DNA of 64,000 bases from Norana najaformis (GCA_964023275.1 OZ029913.1:40601757-40665756), one strand, 5' to 3'; positions 1 through 12,425 are shown, counted from the first letter of the stretch. Notes: generated from the letters alone by a model not told the origin. A program made the numbers and translations.

Positions 1-740
1 TAGCTCTGTACCCATGTTCTTCGAAAGCTACATATTTAATCATTATCCCCACGTCCATCCATTTATTTGGCTAAAGATCCCGATTCCCACATGAAATATG
101 GCAAACCTTAAGGCGGGACATCGCTTAGAAAATCTTTTGACATGAGCGTTATGCTACTCCGGCAAGATGGATGTGGTCCATGGAGCCCTATCCAATCTCG
201 GAAGTCATGCTTGCTAACAGCAGACACTAGTTCGGCTAGAATGAATGAAGCAGAACTAGTCTGTCTTTCGGTCCCGAAGCGGTTCGTGAACCTCGACGTG
301 TTCTATCGAAAGGAATGCGATTTCCGAATGCGGTTTTGCTGAGAAGCGACCCTCGATAGTTAGGCCCTACCTTGTGCGTCACGATAATGGCGGCATAAAA
401 TTTTCCAGATTAGAATAGGTTGATTAGACTAGTTTAGTTCAGATTTTAGATTGAATCAGAAATTGTCCCTTACTTCAAAAGTAATTTCTGGTAAGTTTAG
501 ACATCTTTTAAAGCGGTTAGGTAAACGGAAAAATGTAAGAAAATGTATGAAAAGGTCGACTTCAACAGTCATGACAGCCTCCCACGATGTCCTTAAACAT
601 CGAATAGGCTTACCATCAAGGTTAAAACATAACACTGCTTGGGTACATTTAAAACGTTTTTATTCGATACTGTATACTCATCAGTTGCTTTTGATCGTTG
701 GCTCATCGAGCAGTCCAGTTCAGAGTACTGTTAACATTCT
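1..740. other. No gene recognised
   Basis: Two short open frames (142-342 and 451-744) show no recognisable domain and no convincing splice context. The stretch adjoins retrotransposon debris and is probably degraded repeat, but nothing in it proves that. Confidence 0.3.
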
Positions 741-905
741 GTGAGGTAAGATAAGATCAAAGTATTCCTCAGTTTGTCTCTTCCGCAGTTTCGCAAGCGC
801 CTGAAGTCTGTGTTATTTGCCAGTGGTCTCACTGGTTCGGGTCGGGAGCGCTTCTGATGAGTCTATTCTTGAAGTGGCGCTTTATAAATGTCAGATTACA
901 ATTAC
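741..905 (+). repeat. Non-LTR retrotransposon 3' tail, family A
   Basis: A short 3' end fragment that closely matches the ends of the copies at 4813-5365 and 51306-51640. All three share the stretch encoding SLxxFRKRLK, a phrase GGGTCGGGAGCGC, then GAAGTGGCGCTTTATAA and a tail of GATTACAATTAC units. The repeated (ATTAC) tail is typical of CR1/L2-like elements. This copy is strongly 5' truncated. Confidence 0.75.
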
Positions 906-909
906 AAAG

Positions 910-1260
910 TCAGCGGCCCTGGCAGCCGTAAGATGTCGCTAAACACCGGAAACCACAGCCATGTTGCTAAACACCTATAACTGAATCAAATTGTAGGTCC
1001 TATACTTCACAGAGCTCTGCTTAGGCACATCTAAATTTCTTCCGACCCTATAGGCCTACATAGGCCTACTCGTCATTTTCCTTCAATCACTGAATCCCTT
1101 GATTAGAAACGAAATATGGTCGACGGAAACGGCCCTCTGGAAGCCGCAAGATGTCGTTAAATACTGGACAGCACTGTTGCAAACGGTTAACTCGAGACAC
1201 GTGTAAGGTTAATACTTTTGTGAGCAGACACTTATGCGACCCTAACAGTGGCGACTTAAT
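910..1260. repeat. Degenerate direct duplication, about 220 bp apart
   Basis: The segment around 912-960 (GCAGCCGTAAGATGTCGCTA) recurs in diverged form at 1138-1180 (GAAGCCGCAAGATGTCGTTA). This looks like an old direct duplication or two copies of one short dispersed repeat. No coding signal is seen. Confidence 0.5.
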
Positions 1261-2265
1261 CCGAAAGTATTTTCTGTTTAATTGAGGTAACTCCTTGATG
1301 TGACTGGAAATTCAGAACAATTCTGAACACGACCTAACGATCATTCTAAATATGTCTTCAAATCCTTTTTATAAATCGTGCTGGCACTGCTGACTTTCAC
1401 GAAAATTGGATTAGAACGAAATGCAGGATGCCATATGTGCTCAGGCACTATTAACTCTATTATATATTTATAGATAAATATGCACTATATAAGACAGTAT
1501 ATAAGGCAATATATATAAACCATTAAATATAAAAATACATATGCATTACTGAATATATGTCTAACTGAAAATGTTTCTTGTGTTATCAGACGGAACAATA
1601 CTTTATTATCGCCAGAGTCTTCAACATCCTCCCCTCCTCTTCCCTCTTCTCCTCTTCCTCTTCCTCCTTCTCCTCTTCCTCTTCCTCCTTCTCCTCTTCA
1701 TCATCATCATCAGCGTAATCATCTGAGGTCGACATCTTGCTTCTATGTGAACCAAGTTATGCTTGTAAATAGCTTAGGAAGTAAAACATTTTAGCCTAAT
1801 GCTGAAATATTAAATTTCATAAATCTTGACAACCTGAAAAATATGGCGGCCCGTCCGAAACTGTTGTACTGGGTTTAGCAACTGCTAAATATAGTTAGGG
1901 TAGCCAGAGACTTGGGTTTTTAATTTTTTCGTTGTTCTACAATTTCGATGTTGTTGGGTTGTGCTAGACTGGCTATACAATGTGTATACGTCGGTTGTAG
2001 TCAAATAGATTACACTCGACGTATTAATACGTCGGCTGACGAGCTAAGAACAGCACGTGAGAGGGTAGGTCAAGACACGAGAGGGCTGAACAAATTAAAG
2101 CTGCAGAAAACTAGTTAAATTACTGTTACCGAACAAAATAGGTATAGAGAACTGGCATTTGAAGGCTAAACAGTTGGAAATTAAGGTCCAAAATGAAACG
2201 TTAGAGATTGAAAGACAAAAAAAGTAGAAACGAGAATTTGAGCTGGCTAAGCCCAGAATACTCTA
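1261..2265. other. AT-rich spacer with CT-rich microsatellite
   Basis: Contains a polypyrimidine run (CCTCTTCCTCTTCCTC type) at about 1625-1700 that passes into CAT triplets, and otherwise AT-rich sequence. A short AATATGGCGGCC motif at about 1840 resembles a YY1 site, but there is no other promoter evidence. Confidence 0.4.
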
Positions 2266-2272
2266 GTGAAAG

Positions 2273-2735
2273 CGTTTTCAAACGATGTTGAGGAGAAAAT
2301 TGGAGGTCCATTCAAATTTTTCATTCCGGCGAACGTTACTCATTTCATACTTGGTTAGTGGATGAAGAAGCTTTGAAAGACTTAAACAGAGCTTTAGAGG
2401 TCTTCAAACTTTAGCCCTTTGTAAATTATCTGCCAGTGGAACTACATAAGTGGATCATTCACAAGAGACCAAAGACGCTTATGGAAGCGGTTAAATTGGT
2501 GGATGAATACGCCATTTTTGACAAGCCATTTCCAGTTGTGACACTTGGGAAAGGCAAGAATTTGTTCGATTTCGACAAAATTGGAGACAAAAACCCAGAG
2601 TGTTACCTCGAACAAAGTTTCATTTTGAGATATGGGAAATTTAAACAGGACTTTGGGTCTAAAATTACCTGTGCCTATAGCAAAGGGAGTGGTAGCGCTA
2701 TCTCGTCCTATGTTCGTTTAAGACAGGAACGATAG
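2273..2735 (+). pseudogene. Gypsy gag fragment (SCAN-like region)
   Basis: An interrupted frame precedes an uninterrupted 99-codon stretch at 2436-2735. The first piece encodes SYLVSG-like sequence followed by ALKDLNRALEVFK, and the second begins with LHKWIIHKRPKTLMEAVKL. The motif of an Arg-Pro-Lys-Thr-Leu, then Glu-Ala-x-Lys-Leu, then Asp-Glu-Tyr is characteristic of Gypsy gag and SCAN-like domains. A TAG stop and a frameshift separate the pieces. Confidence 0.65.
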
Positions 2736-2974
2736 CGTCAAGGATAAAGCCAACAAACCACGCCTAAAGCAATTGAGTTAGTTACGGGGTGGGGGGTTGA
2801 AACCCAAACAATGTATGTAGCCTATCGGCTTGTTGTCCTGACTCTAAAGTGGATAAACGTTATTGCCATTTTGTTCTTCGAGTGTTCTCTTTGCATCAAA
2901 TGGTAAATATCATACTGTTGTTTTTTTCCTGCGAGATTCTGGTTCATTAAAAGTTTGGTCAGTAAAGAGTTAAT

Positions 2975-3180
2975 AAACCCTACTGCGACACGGGTGAAAA
3001 CCGACTCATTAAGGGAATTACTGGGGTCGTGTTTAAAGCACATTTAGCTGAAATTCGTGTTGAGAGTAGAATTGGCATTTGCTGTTTAATCGATGAACTG
3101 CCCATTAGTATAAATATTCTCATAGACCTAATGATCTCGGGTTGGAGGAAGCACCGCATGATATTGGGGTAACAACTAGG
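2975..3180 (+). pseudogene. Retropepsin (aspartic protease) fragment of the Gypsy element
   Basis: One frame reads YCDTGENRLIK, carrying the catalytic Asp-Thr-Gly, and later CLIDELPISINILIDL. The latter corresponds to the family pattern of Asp-x-Leu-Pro-x-x-x-x-x-Leu-x-Gly-x-Asp near the flap/C-terminal strand. The final Gly-x-Asp is degenerate here. The frame is not continuous with gag. Confidence 0.55.
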
Positions 3181-3371
3181 GCTCAATCAATGTCGACAAA
3201 CGACCGAGATAGCGTAAGCGCAGGTTTGGCTAGTGCACAGACGCAGAACGTAAATTCACCGGATGTTTAACGAAGACAACTGATGAGAATGCTGAGGTGA
3301 AATTGCTTGAGTGATGGCTTGAAAATGAATGTGAAATCACTGACACGGTGTCTCTTTAGATTTTAATTCGG

Positions 3372-3720
3372 TTGCAACAGTCTGATACTGAATTGTTGTT
3401 GCCTTTGGCTAAGCAGGCTACATTGGATAACGACAGCAGCTTAGAGCACGGTTCTTATACTATTCCGAACAGAGTACTTGTACGAAAATGGAGGAATCAA
3501 GTTACGTCTGAGGGCTTGGGTTTAACACAAGTTGTGGTTCCACCTAAACTGCGGGCAAAGTTGCTTTTATTGCGCACGATAATCGTGCGAGGGGTCATTT
3601 GGCAACGCAGAACACTTTGGACTGCTTATTGCGACATTTCTTGTGGCCTGGGATATGTGTAGCGGTGAACATAGATTACGAGAAATTGTACGACCTGCAG
3701 ATGGTCGCTGGTAGTTTGAA
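3372..3720 (+). pseudogene. Gypsy integrase zinc-binding (H2C2) region, frameshifted
   Basis: The 3372-3570 frame encodes the linker that precedes integrase (SDTELLLPLAKQA, then VLVRKW and QVVVPPKLRAK). The histidine-containing helix (HDNRARGH) and the phrase RHFLWPGI lie in a different frame from about 3571 onward. The second histidine and the WPGI are visible, but the Cys pair is not clear. The catalytic core (DDE) is missing. Confidence 0.7.
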
Positions 3721-3899
3721 AGAAACATTGCCACCAGGACCTTTACAGTTTGTTCTACTTAAGGAGGGAACGAAGTGTTTCGACTCTGATGTAACTGTAG
3801 ATTTTGCGGATATCCATGTAAACAATCACATTAATTTGCGATACCACCTAAAAATGAGAAAATGTAAACACAGACTAATACCAGTTGCCAGAGTAAATG

Positions 3900-4470
3900 G
3901 CAGAGCTTTTAGAATAAACAGACAATGGAAAAGACCAATGTAAAGAAGGAAGATACGAATGAACGAGGACGGAGTATGTTTCTAAAACCGGAAGTAAAGA
4001 TAGAATTTCTTGAAAAGAAGGATGCAAAGACAAGGCGTCGCCATAGCTGCGGATCTAGCACACATTTCACTAAGAATATTGCTTGCCAACTCATCCTAAG
4101 GATTTTAGCTCTAGAGCTTGTACTGTTGATCCAGGAGAAAGATCAATACCTAGATTGCAGGTGGTAAGTACTAGCTGGCTGACAGTGAATGTTTGGATGA
4201 GAGAGAACCGAAAACTGTCATGAATTGTGGTTTAGAAAGACACAAGACTGGTTGAAAGACAAATTAGTGAGTTCAATGAAGAATTTGTGTGGAGTCCGGT
4301 ACGAAAATCCCTGTAGTTAACGACGAATTCGTACAAAATATGAAATTGGAAGGGATAGGGTAGGTAAACATCCAGTATGTGGCAGGAAAGTCAGTTCCAG
4401 CAAAGTTGGTCAAACTGAATTTGAGACAGTACTATGAGGATGTAGAGATTAGTAAATATTGGTCCTTATT
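3900..4470 (+). pseudogene. Second retroelement fragment: zinc-knuckle-like and protease-like pieces
   Basis: Around 4030-4090 a frame shows HSCGSSTHFTKN, reminiscent of a gag CCHC knuckle. Around 4290-4450 another frame shows SGTKIPVVNDEFVQNM, an intervening stop, then a Val-Ala-Gly-Lys and Leu-x-Leu-Arg pattern like a retropepsin. Stops interrupt it. It may be part of the same Gypsy copy, rearranged, or a second element nested beside it. Confidence 0.4.
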
Positions 4471-4812
4471 ATCTTTCTTGTGTGCATTTGTTACACATAT
4501 GAGTGGGGTAACGAAAATCATGTGACAATTGAAGAATTGTTATTTCCTCAACCGATTGTGGTCTGTAGTGAAACTCTGGCACAGATGACGATGATATTAA
4601 TATTAACACAAAGTAAATTTTGTCGTTTAGTTTATTTTAGCTATTTACGGTTTGTTAAACTTGTAAGAACTGTGCTATTGATTTGCTAGGCCAAGATAGC
4701 GTTAACAGCTAATTTACATGAAACGAGACTGATAGGGAGCTGAATATGGAGGTAGATAGAAGGGGCGGAGCGATAACGGGGTATAACGCTCTTATCTGTA
4801 CCAGGGTGGACT

Positions 4813-5365
4813 TTGGTAACGTTCTTTGCTGGACTCTCACCGGCTAATATTTCCAAGCTTCAGCCTATTCTCAATGCCGCTGCCCGTCTTACTGGAGGTG
4901 TCCGTAGGTATGAGCCATATACAGTAACTTCCTTCATGCGGGACACTGCACTGGCTCCCCATTCAGCAGCGTGTTCAGTTCAAGATCCTAACCCTTATGC
5001 GTAATTGTCTCGTTGGCTCTGTTCCATCATACCTCAGGGACTACTGCATTTTTCGGTCTCCTTGGTTCCGGGCTGTAGCACTCTCCGGTCGGCTGCTCTT
5101 GGACTCCTGACTGTCCCTCATATGGGCACTTGAACAGCTCAGTCTAGAAGCTTTGCCTATGTCAGACCTACCAGCTGGAATCGCCTTTCCCGAGAGCTGC
5201 GACTCGAGCTCCTCAGTTTGTCCCTGTCGCAGTTTCGCAAGCTGAAGTATTATTTGGCTGTATTATTTGGCAGTAGTCTCACTGGTTCGGGTCGGAAGGG
5301 CCCCTGATGAGTTTATTCTTGAAGTGGCGCTTTATAAATGTCAGATTACAATTACAGTTACAATT
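4813..5365 (+). mobile_element. Non-LTR retrotransposon 3' end, family A
   Basis: The frame starting near 4845 reads ISKLQPILNAAARLTGGVRR, the typical post-RT C-terminal region of CR1/L2/Jockey-like elements. Later pieces in other frames encode VPSYLRDYC and a Phe-Arg-rich end. The 3' terminus matches the copies at 741 and 51306, ending in (ATTACA)n. Several frameshifts show it is inactive and 5' truncated. Confidence 0.75.
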
Positions 5366-5578
5366 ACAATGGGGCAAACGATGGATGATTGACAGGCGGA
5401 AGGGGAGAAGTTAAAAGGAGGCAGAAGCTAGAAGGAGAATTTCGCTAAGTAACGCCGAAAGCGTTGGACGTCTCGGAGAGCAACAGAAATAATAGTTGGA
5501 GCATCTCATAAACGGGGCCCACGGGAAGTGATTAGGCCTAAGAGAATCATATGACTCTGACGTGCTGTAAATAATTTG

Positions 5579-6429
<851 letters not shown>

Positions 6430-6430
<1 letters not shown>

Positions 6431-6735
6431 TGCGACAGACGAGGAGATGGAGGAAGAGGAGCAGGAGGAAGATGAAGAGACAACGAAGGAGAGGAGGAAG
6501 ACAACGAGGTGAAAGAGGAGAAAATGGATTAGCACGAGGAAGAAATAAAAGAGGAAAGAGAAGAATAAAAGAGATGGAGAAAGAGAAGAGAAGAAAGAGG
6601 AAGAGGAGATGGATTAGGAAGAGGACAAGAAGGAAAAAGAGGAGAGAGAAGTGGATGATAAAGAAGAACGGGATGAGGAGAAAAAAGAAGAGGTGATGGA
6701 TGAGGAAGAAGAGGGTGGGGGATCTAGGAGTAGGG
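6430..6735. repeat. Purine-rich (GAGGAA/AAGAGG) low-complexity block
   Basis: About 300 bp of almost pure purine on the + strand. It yields Arg/Lys/Glu-rich frames on + and Leu/Phe/Ser-rich frames on -, both artefacts. Long purine tracts can form triplex DNA. Confidence 0.85.
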
Positions 6736-7254
6736 CGGACATACGGACGGATAGAATAATGGATCTTCCGTACCAGTGCTTCCTTAAGTTCGTCCAATAT
6801 TTGCAGACCAAATGGAAAGTTCCAGAACGACTCATAGACGTGAAACGCGGCTATAAGAAAGGTCACCGATCGACTTACTCTACCGGCGAATAATGAAACA
6901 ATCGACGAAGGTTGTCTACAGGAAGTGGACCATATTGCGAACCAGCTTACTTCCGGTCACGTGACCATCGCCTTGCAAAAAATCGGCCTTGGCAGTCGGA
7001 AATCGACTTATAATAGTGTTCCCCTATGGAATAATGGCGACGCGAGCGGAAATGACAGAACGCAAAACAAGAACAATATGAAAACATGACCGACGCCAGA
7101 ACAAAGTGGTGCTGTATTAATGAATTGCTTTTATCTGGCTTCGTTCTATATATGCCGATGTTAAGAAACTGAAGTCGCAAACAAATCATATATCATAATA
7201 AATCATAATCTTGATCGGCCAATCTCTTTCTATTCTGAAACCTTTGAAATTTTG

Positions 7255-7520
7255 CAGCTACAGAAGGATTAACAAAAATACAGACAGATAGGCAGACGGA
7301 CGTAAACACACAGACACACATATGAAATAAGACACAGACAAACAGAAAGGCACACACAGGCTCACCGACACATACAGACAAATTGACAGCTAGGCAACGA
7401 GATAAACAGACGAACAGTCAGATTGACAAGGAAACGGAGATTATACAGAACCAATTTTTGTTAGAAAGAACGACAGACAGCAAAGCAGACGGACAGACAA
7501 ATAATAGACAGACACTTGGT
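7255..7520. repeat. Degenerate CAGA/ACAGACAG repeat
   Basis: Imperfect tetranucleotide array of GACAGACA type, interrupted by unique bases. The sequence on both sides (6736-7254 and 7521-8787) is AT-rich, with GAAGATACGAAATGAT-like short repeats near 7660-7740 and no recognisable gene. Confidence 0.7.
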
Positions 7521-8787
7521 GAAACAAAAATTCTAGAAATTGGTCACAGTGTGGAACAAACCTCCCTAAGAGCTCAACATTACAATTTCGCTTACAATAG
7601 CATATAGAATTTTACGCTAATATCTCTCTTTATTTCGTCATCTACGATCGCTTATCACGAAATGAAGATACGAAATGATAGGACATAATAAAGATACGAA
7701 ATGATGACACACAATGAAGATACGAAATAATATCAAACAATAAATATCGCACTTCAAACGCAATAAGTTAACTTATAATTAAATAAGTTACAATGGGTAG
7801 CGGTAACTTATACCGTTAGAATAAATCCTCGCCTTTTTCGAGGAATCTGAACAGCTGGGGCTTCTTTTGGAACCAAGGCTTAAGGCCAACTATTTCATTG
7901 TCTTCTCAAAGACTAAGGGCTTCGCGATGGCAAAAGTCACTGCGGCGAAGAAAGGCGCATTTGAAAAGCCTTTCGGAATTCAAATCTACGCCGACTGATC
8001 AACAGCAGCACTTTGCACAGGACCAACAAACAAAACTCAGTCTGAGCCAAAGTAGTAATAGTAGGACCAGAATTTAACGACACCATGCGGCAGCAATGGC
8101 CGTTGACGTCTTTACAAATGTTCTTAATGAAAACAATTCTATTTTTAATTAGTTCGGCTTAATCAACAATAAATAAAGTCACAATTAAACAAACCATTAA
8201 ACTTTCAACTTAATTGCAACGGATATAACAATGTACGTTGTTTATCAGAAAACCTGTGGAGACAGAATAACAGCAGCGCACTTATGTATGACGCACTTGT
8301 TGCGTAAAGCGATCATAAAATACGCCACGTTAAAGAAAGTAGGCCTAATATTAGTAATGGATGATCTAGGCGAAAAAGTACAGAACCAAGAACTTTGCGC
8401 CTACTCTCAGCAACTATTAACGGTCCATTTACAGACGCGAGAATGAAAGAACGCCTAATTTCATCAGCCAATCACAGTGAGGCGTCGAGCAACCTAATCC
8501 CGCCCAACCCCCTCTCACCAATTTCACACCCTACCCCACAACCAGTTAAGCGACTCTGCTTCAACTTAAGTGTACACTTTAACAGCTCCCCAAACTGACG
8601 CACAATGATTAGCGACTTGCAATAACTGAATAGTCAACCAACCTAGGATTCATAAAATTAACCAAAACAAATTAAGTAGTATTTACAAAAGCCGGATTAT
8701 TTACACAAGTAAGCCGGATACTATACATTATTGGTAACAAAAAGCATGCAAACAATAAATCAATCTACACATATCGCGCAAAATTAA

Positions 8788-8886
8788 ACAATAGAAAACA
8801 ACCAATCTTTTGGCTGTATATCTCAGGAAACGTTAATGTCATGTCTAGATTCCTGTGATATGTATAGATTGGTTGTTTTCTGTTGT
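8788..8886. repeat. Imperfect inverted repeat, 99-nt hairpin
   Basis: Arms of 21 nt at 8788-8808 (containing AGAAAACAACCAATCT) and 8866-8886 (containing AGATTGGTTGTTTTCT) pair with one mismatch. Inside them a second pairing, ATATCTCAGGAA with TTCCTGTGATAT, also has one mismatch and leaves a terminal loop of about 20 nt. The shape suits a MITE, a precursor-like hairpin RNA, or a chance foldback of a mobile element. Confidence 0.75.
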
Positions 8887-9061
8887 CGGTTTCTCTTGGG
8901 ATTTAATCCTCAGAACTTCTTAGGTTTAAACATACATGGGACATTTCTATGCGCCGCACTGCCTTCTTGGTGGCAATTAACATATTTTCCACATCCTTAT
9001 TAGGAAAATCGTCCTCGCGTTAGACTACGCTGCATCTACTGCAGACGACCGTGTTCTTAAG

Positions 9062-9122
9062 ATGGTTCTTTGTTCCTTGTTCCTTGTTCCTTGTTCTTTG
9101 TTCCTTGTTCTATGTTCTTTGT
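9062..9122. repeat. (TTCCTTG)n short array
   Basis: About eight imperfect copies of GTTCCTTGTTCCTTG type. The surrounding 8887-9846 shows no recognised gene. An 88-codon frame at 9423-9689 has no identifiable domain. Confidence 0.8.
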
Positions 9123-9846
9123 CGTAAGCCCATGTAATTAATGTTGTGTCTAGATTGTGCTTTTGTCTAGGTTGCTTGATCGCCACAATTTCCAACTCAA
9201 TTTCATTCAGATTTTCCTGCGTTTCTGGCAGACCATAGATCCTTCCTTTAGCAAAAATAATTAGCCTGCTGAGTAGGGTCGATAGAAGGTGTCATCGTAT
9301 TGGTTGGATGAGGTCTAGACAACGCATAGGGCAAACTGGTGATTACTCTAATGCCAAGCAATTCCTTTAACTTCATTAGCCAATCACTTTAACTTCTTGT
9401 ACAGTAATTATTTAAAAGTCCTGTGGCTGTGCGACACAATTTAAAAACCTGTCCTCATGATCTTTCGATCAACTCTTTATTTAATAGTCTTAAAGATCTT
9501 CAGAAGTTCTCAGTTAAATGCAAGCTATACGGACTAATGCGATATCTGTTATTTGCAGTCTTTGGGTCTCTGCCAGAACAAAGTGAGGCTTTCCAAATTT
9601 CTTGTTCATTTGTATTACATGTCATATTTTCAGAATTTGGGACAATCCCAGACAATCCCACTAATCCTACTAATTGCATGGGATGGTGATAACCCATTAT
9701 TCTGAGACAGTGTCAAAGCCACGTTAAAGGTATTATCCGTTATAATTTCAGTATCATCCATTCCAGTAGGGTCATTAGTTGGATTCCTGATACTCTAAAC
9801 CGTTTCCGAATTTACACTTACATCTGTGTTATCGTTGGAATTTAGC

Positions 9847-10420
9847 TTACTTCTTTTTTTCTGCTAGGCCTCTCTTACCAATGGACACTGACTCTTGGAG
9901 TGCCCCGCACCCGAACAGTTTTTGGCTCTCGGCCCTTCTCGGTAACTGATCCAAAGCAAAGGCAAAATCTTCTCTGGTGTTAAGAGAACCAGCCGAACTC
10001 ACTTCTTCCACGGATGACGTTTCTTCATCCTCTTCTCGTTTTTTGGCTACCATGGATGGGCCAGGAAGACCATCGTTGATACCCATCAAACCAGACAAAA
10101 TGTCTAGTTGACGTCTGCGACCATTACCTCGAGGCATATTTGATAAGCACTTCAAATGTTGTTTCAACGAGACCGCCATCTTACTGACCAAGGACCGGTC
10201 AGCATATAAACCGACTAACAACGAACGACCGTCGATGACCAACTGCGAATGTAAAATGGAAAAAAAAACAAAATTTGAAGTTTATTTCTTGTCTTGCAAG
10301 TAAATAAAGTTTTTGCACAACTTTCTTCCGACGACAATGGATTCGACAAACCCTTGAATCACAAAACGTCCTTGACGAAGTCTGGAGCCCGAAGCTTCTT
10401 TATGGATGTTTACACTGGCA
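9847..10420 (-). mobile_element. Unclassified dispersed repeat with ORF, copy 1
   Basis: From about 10132 to 10420 this matches 30646-30930 in the same orientation at roughly 75-80% by eye. On the - strand an open frame (10242 to 9847, 131 codons) begins MVIDGRSLLVGLYADRSLVS. The second copy encodes a similar peptide over the shared part (DGHSLPVGLNADRQLI) although it is broken by a stop, so conservation follows the protein. I do not recognise the family; it may be part of a retroelement or DNA transposon. Confidence 0.6.
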
Positions 10421-10679
10421 TGACTGCTTGAATGACGGTTGGTCGATCGTTGTAGTTGCCCTTGTGAAAGTCCCTGAGCCAAAGTTAAACACAAGACCTT
10501 TATAAACGAATGGCTTTCCCGCCTAATTATGCAGAAGACGTACGACCTCTGTTTCTGTGTGAGTTTGTCTGTTTCTGTGTGTCTGTCTGTCTGCATCTTT
10601 CTATCTCTGGTTCTTCGATTTCTGTGTCTTGTCTTGAGCTGAGCAGGAGGAAGAGGGTCGGAGGAAAAATCCTTTTCCC

Positions 10680-10684
10680 TGTCT

Positions 10685-10718
<34 letters not shown>

Positions 10719-10775
10719 TCGTCCGTCCGACTGTCTGTCTGTCTCTCTGTCTATCTGGCTGTCTGTCTGTCTAAT
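10680..10775. repeat. (CTGT)n/(CCGT)n microsatellite
   Basis: Imperfect CTGT and CCGT tetramers on the + strand. Neighbouring 10776-11400 holds unique sequence with overlapping open frames (10860-11204 on +, 10919-11179 on -) but no recognisable domain. Confidence 0.85.
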
Positions 10776-11414
10776 CTGGCATCTTCTATGGTACCGTTGT
10801 TGTAATTCACTGGGCATAAATCGGCGGTCGCTTCTAAGCAAAGCCGCATTCCAAACTCGGTGTCGTTTGGACAGAAACAGCCGATATTTATGAGGCCCAA
10901 AGACCGAAAAACATATTGCTACTGTGGATCAGCAATCCGGGAATTAGGGAACTTTAGCCCCGATATAAACGACACCGGGATGCCCGATGGTCTGAAGGCT
11001 AGCGTACTGGACTGCCAACAGAGAGATCGGGGTCCAACACCCCGCCAACACAAAAAAATATTTCGAAATTTCTTACCACTTACCCCTTTCCAGAGAACTC
11101 GGCCACAAAATGAGTGCACTGATTGTACACTATCAGTGGGAATGTCCGCCGGCAAGGGAAATGACTGGCCCCTCCGCACTCATATGCCGAGGCTAAGTAA
11201 ATGAGGTTGCAGACGTTTCTAGGCCTATGCTATGAAGTTTCCTAATTCTGTGGGCCAGTTTGGGACCTATGAGGTCACTGTAAGGAATCCGCTTGAGCTT
11301 ACAAAGAGGAGAGGAAATTAAAGTTATTAATGACTTAAGATATACACACAGACTGCTAGAAGTAATCCACATCTAAAACATTAGATAAATGTCACAAATT
11401 AAACAGTTCACTTA

Positions 11415-11832
11415 GACATACATGTGCAACGAGGTGCCTGTAACCAGTCCTCGTTTTTAATGAGGTGCCTGTAACCAGTCCTCGTCTTTAATGAAGTGCC
11501 TGTTACCAGTCCTCGTTTTAAACGAGGTGCCTGCAACAAGTCCTCATTTTTAACGAGGTGCATGTAAACAGTCCTCGTTTTTAATGCCGTTTGTCTGTAA
11601 CCAGTCCTCGTTTTAATGAAGTGCCTGTTACCTGTCCTCGTTTTTAACGAGCTGCCTGTTACCAGTCCTCGTTTTAAACGAGGTGCCTGTAACCAGTCCT
11701 CGTTTTTAACGAGGTGCCTGTAACCAGTTCTCGTTTTTAACGAGGTGCCTGTTACCAGTCCTCGTTTTAAACGAGGTGCCTGCAACCACTCATTGTTTTT
11801 AACGAGGTGCCTGTAACCAGTCTTCGTTTCCA
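11415..11832. repeat. 33-bp palindromic minisatellite, about 13 copies
   Basis: The unit is roughly GTGCCTGTAACCAGTCCTCG followed by TTTTTAACGAG. Unit junctions give CCTCGTTTTAAACGAGG, a near-perfect palindrome, so each junction can form a hairpin. Because 33 is a multiple of three, frames stay open through the array (141 codons on -), which is not evidence of a gene. From 11833 to 12090 I see nothing recognisable. Confidence 0.9.
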
Positions 11833-12089
11833 AGACTTGGTCATTAAAGACCCCAGGGCTCAGCTACGCTTCAACACCTATCTGGCGTTTCTCCCAGACT
11901 CCTCAGTGCGTCGTTTCGTGTACTGACCCTCGTCGCTCTTGCAGAAGTCCGAACTCCCTCCATCGCAGTCGGTCCGATGACGAGCTTAACTTCAAATTCC
12001 CGGTCCACTCGAACTGTCCTTCAAAGTGAACCGAAGACTGGTTGAACGTTCTCTATAGCCCCCATTCTCAGTGTCACTCAAGGCCTGTT

Positions 12090-12425
12090 TCATCCTGATT
12101 CATCCTGTTTCATCCTGTTAAATCCTGTTTCATCCTGTTTCATCCTGTTTCATCCTGTTTAATCCTGTTTAATCCTGTTTCATCCTGTTTCATCCTGTTT
12201 AATCCTGTTTCATCGTGCTTCATCCTGTTTCATCCTGTTTCATCCTGTTTAATCCTGTTTCATCCTGCTTCATCCTGTTCCATCCTGTTTCATCCTGTTT
12301 CATCCTGCTTCATCTTGTTTCATCCTGTTTCATCCTGCTTCATTCTGTTTAATCCTGTTTCATCGTGCTTCATCCTGTTTCATCCTGTTTAATCCTGTTC
12401 CATCCGGTTTCATCCTGTTTCGTCG
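12090..12425. repeat. 10-bp minisatellite (CATCCTGTTT)n, about 33 copies
   Basis: A regular decamer array with mainly C/A changes at the first positions (CATCCTGTTT versus AATCCTGTTT, CATCCTGCTT). It ends at about 12425 against unique sequence. No exon is seen next to it. Confidence 0.95.

Larger units (their letters stand above)
2270..4470 (+). mobile_element. Degraded Ty3/Gypsy-type LTR retrotransposon
   Basis: Pieces of a Gypsy polyprotein lie in order on the + strand: a gag segment with the phrase RPKTLMEAVKLVDEYA, an aspartic protease with a DTG motif, and an integrase H2C2 zinc-finger region. The reverse transcriptase and RNase H normally found between protease and integrase are absent: only about 190 bp separates them. 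Stops and at least one frameshift disrupt all parts. No LTRs were recognised. A second protease-like piece follows. It is a dead copy. Confidence 0.75.

Noticed and set aside
11408..11833. CRISPR-like appearance of regularly spaced palindromic repeats
   Set aside because: No unique spacers, animal genome context, and the period is a continuous 33-bp tandem unit.
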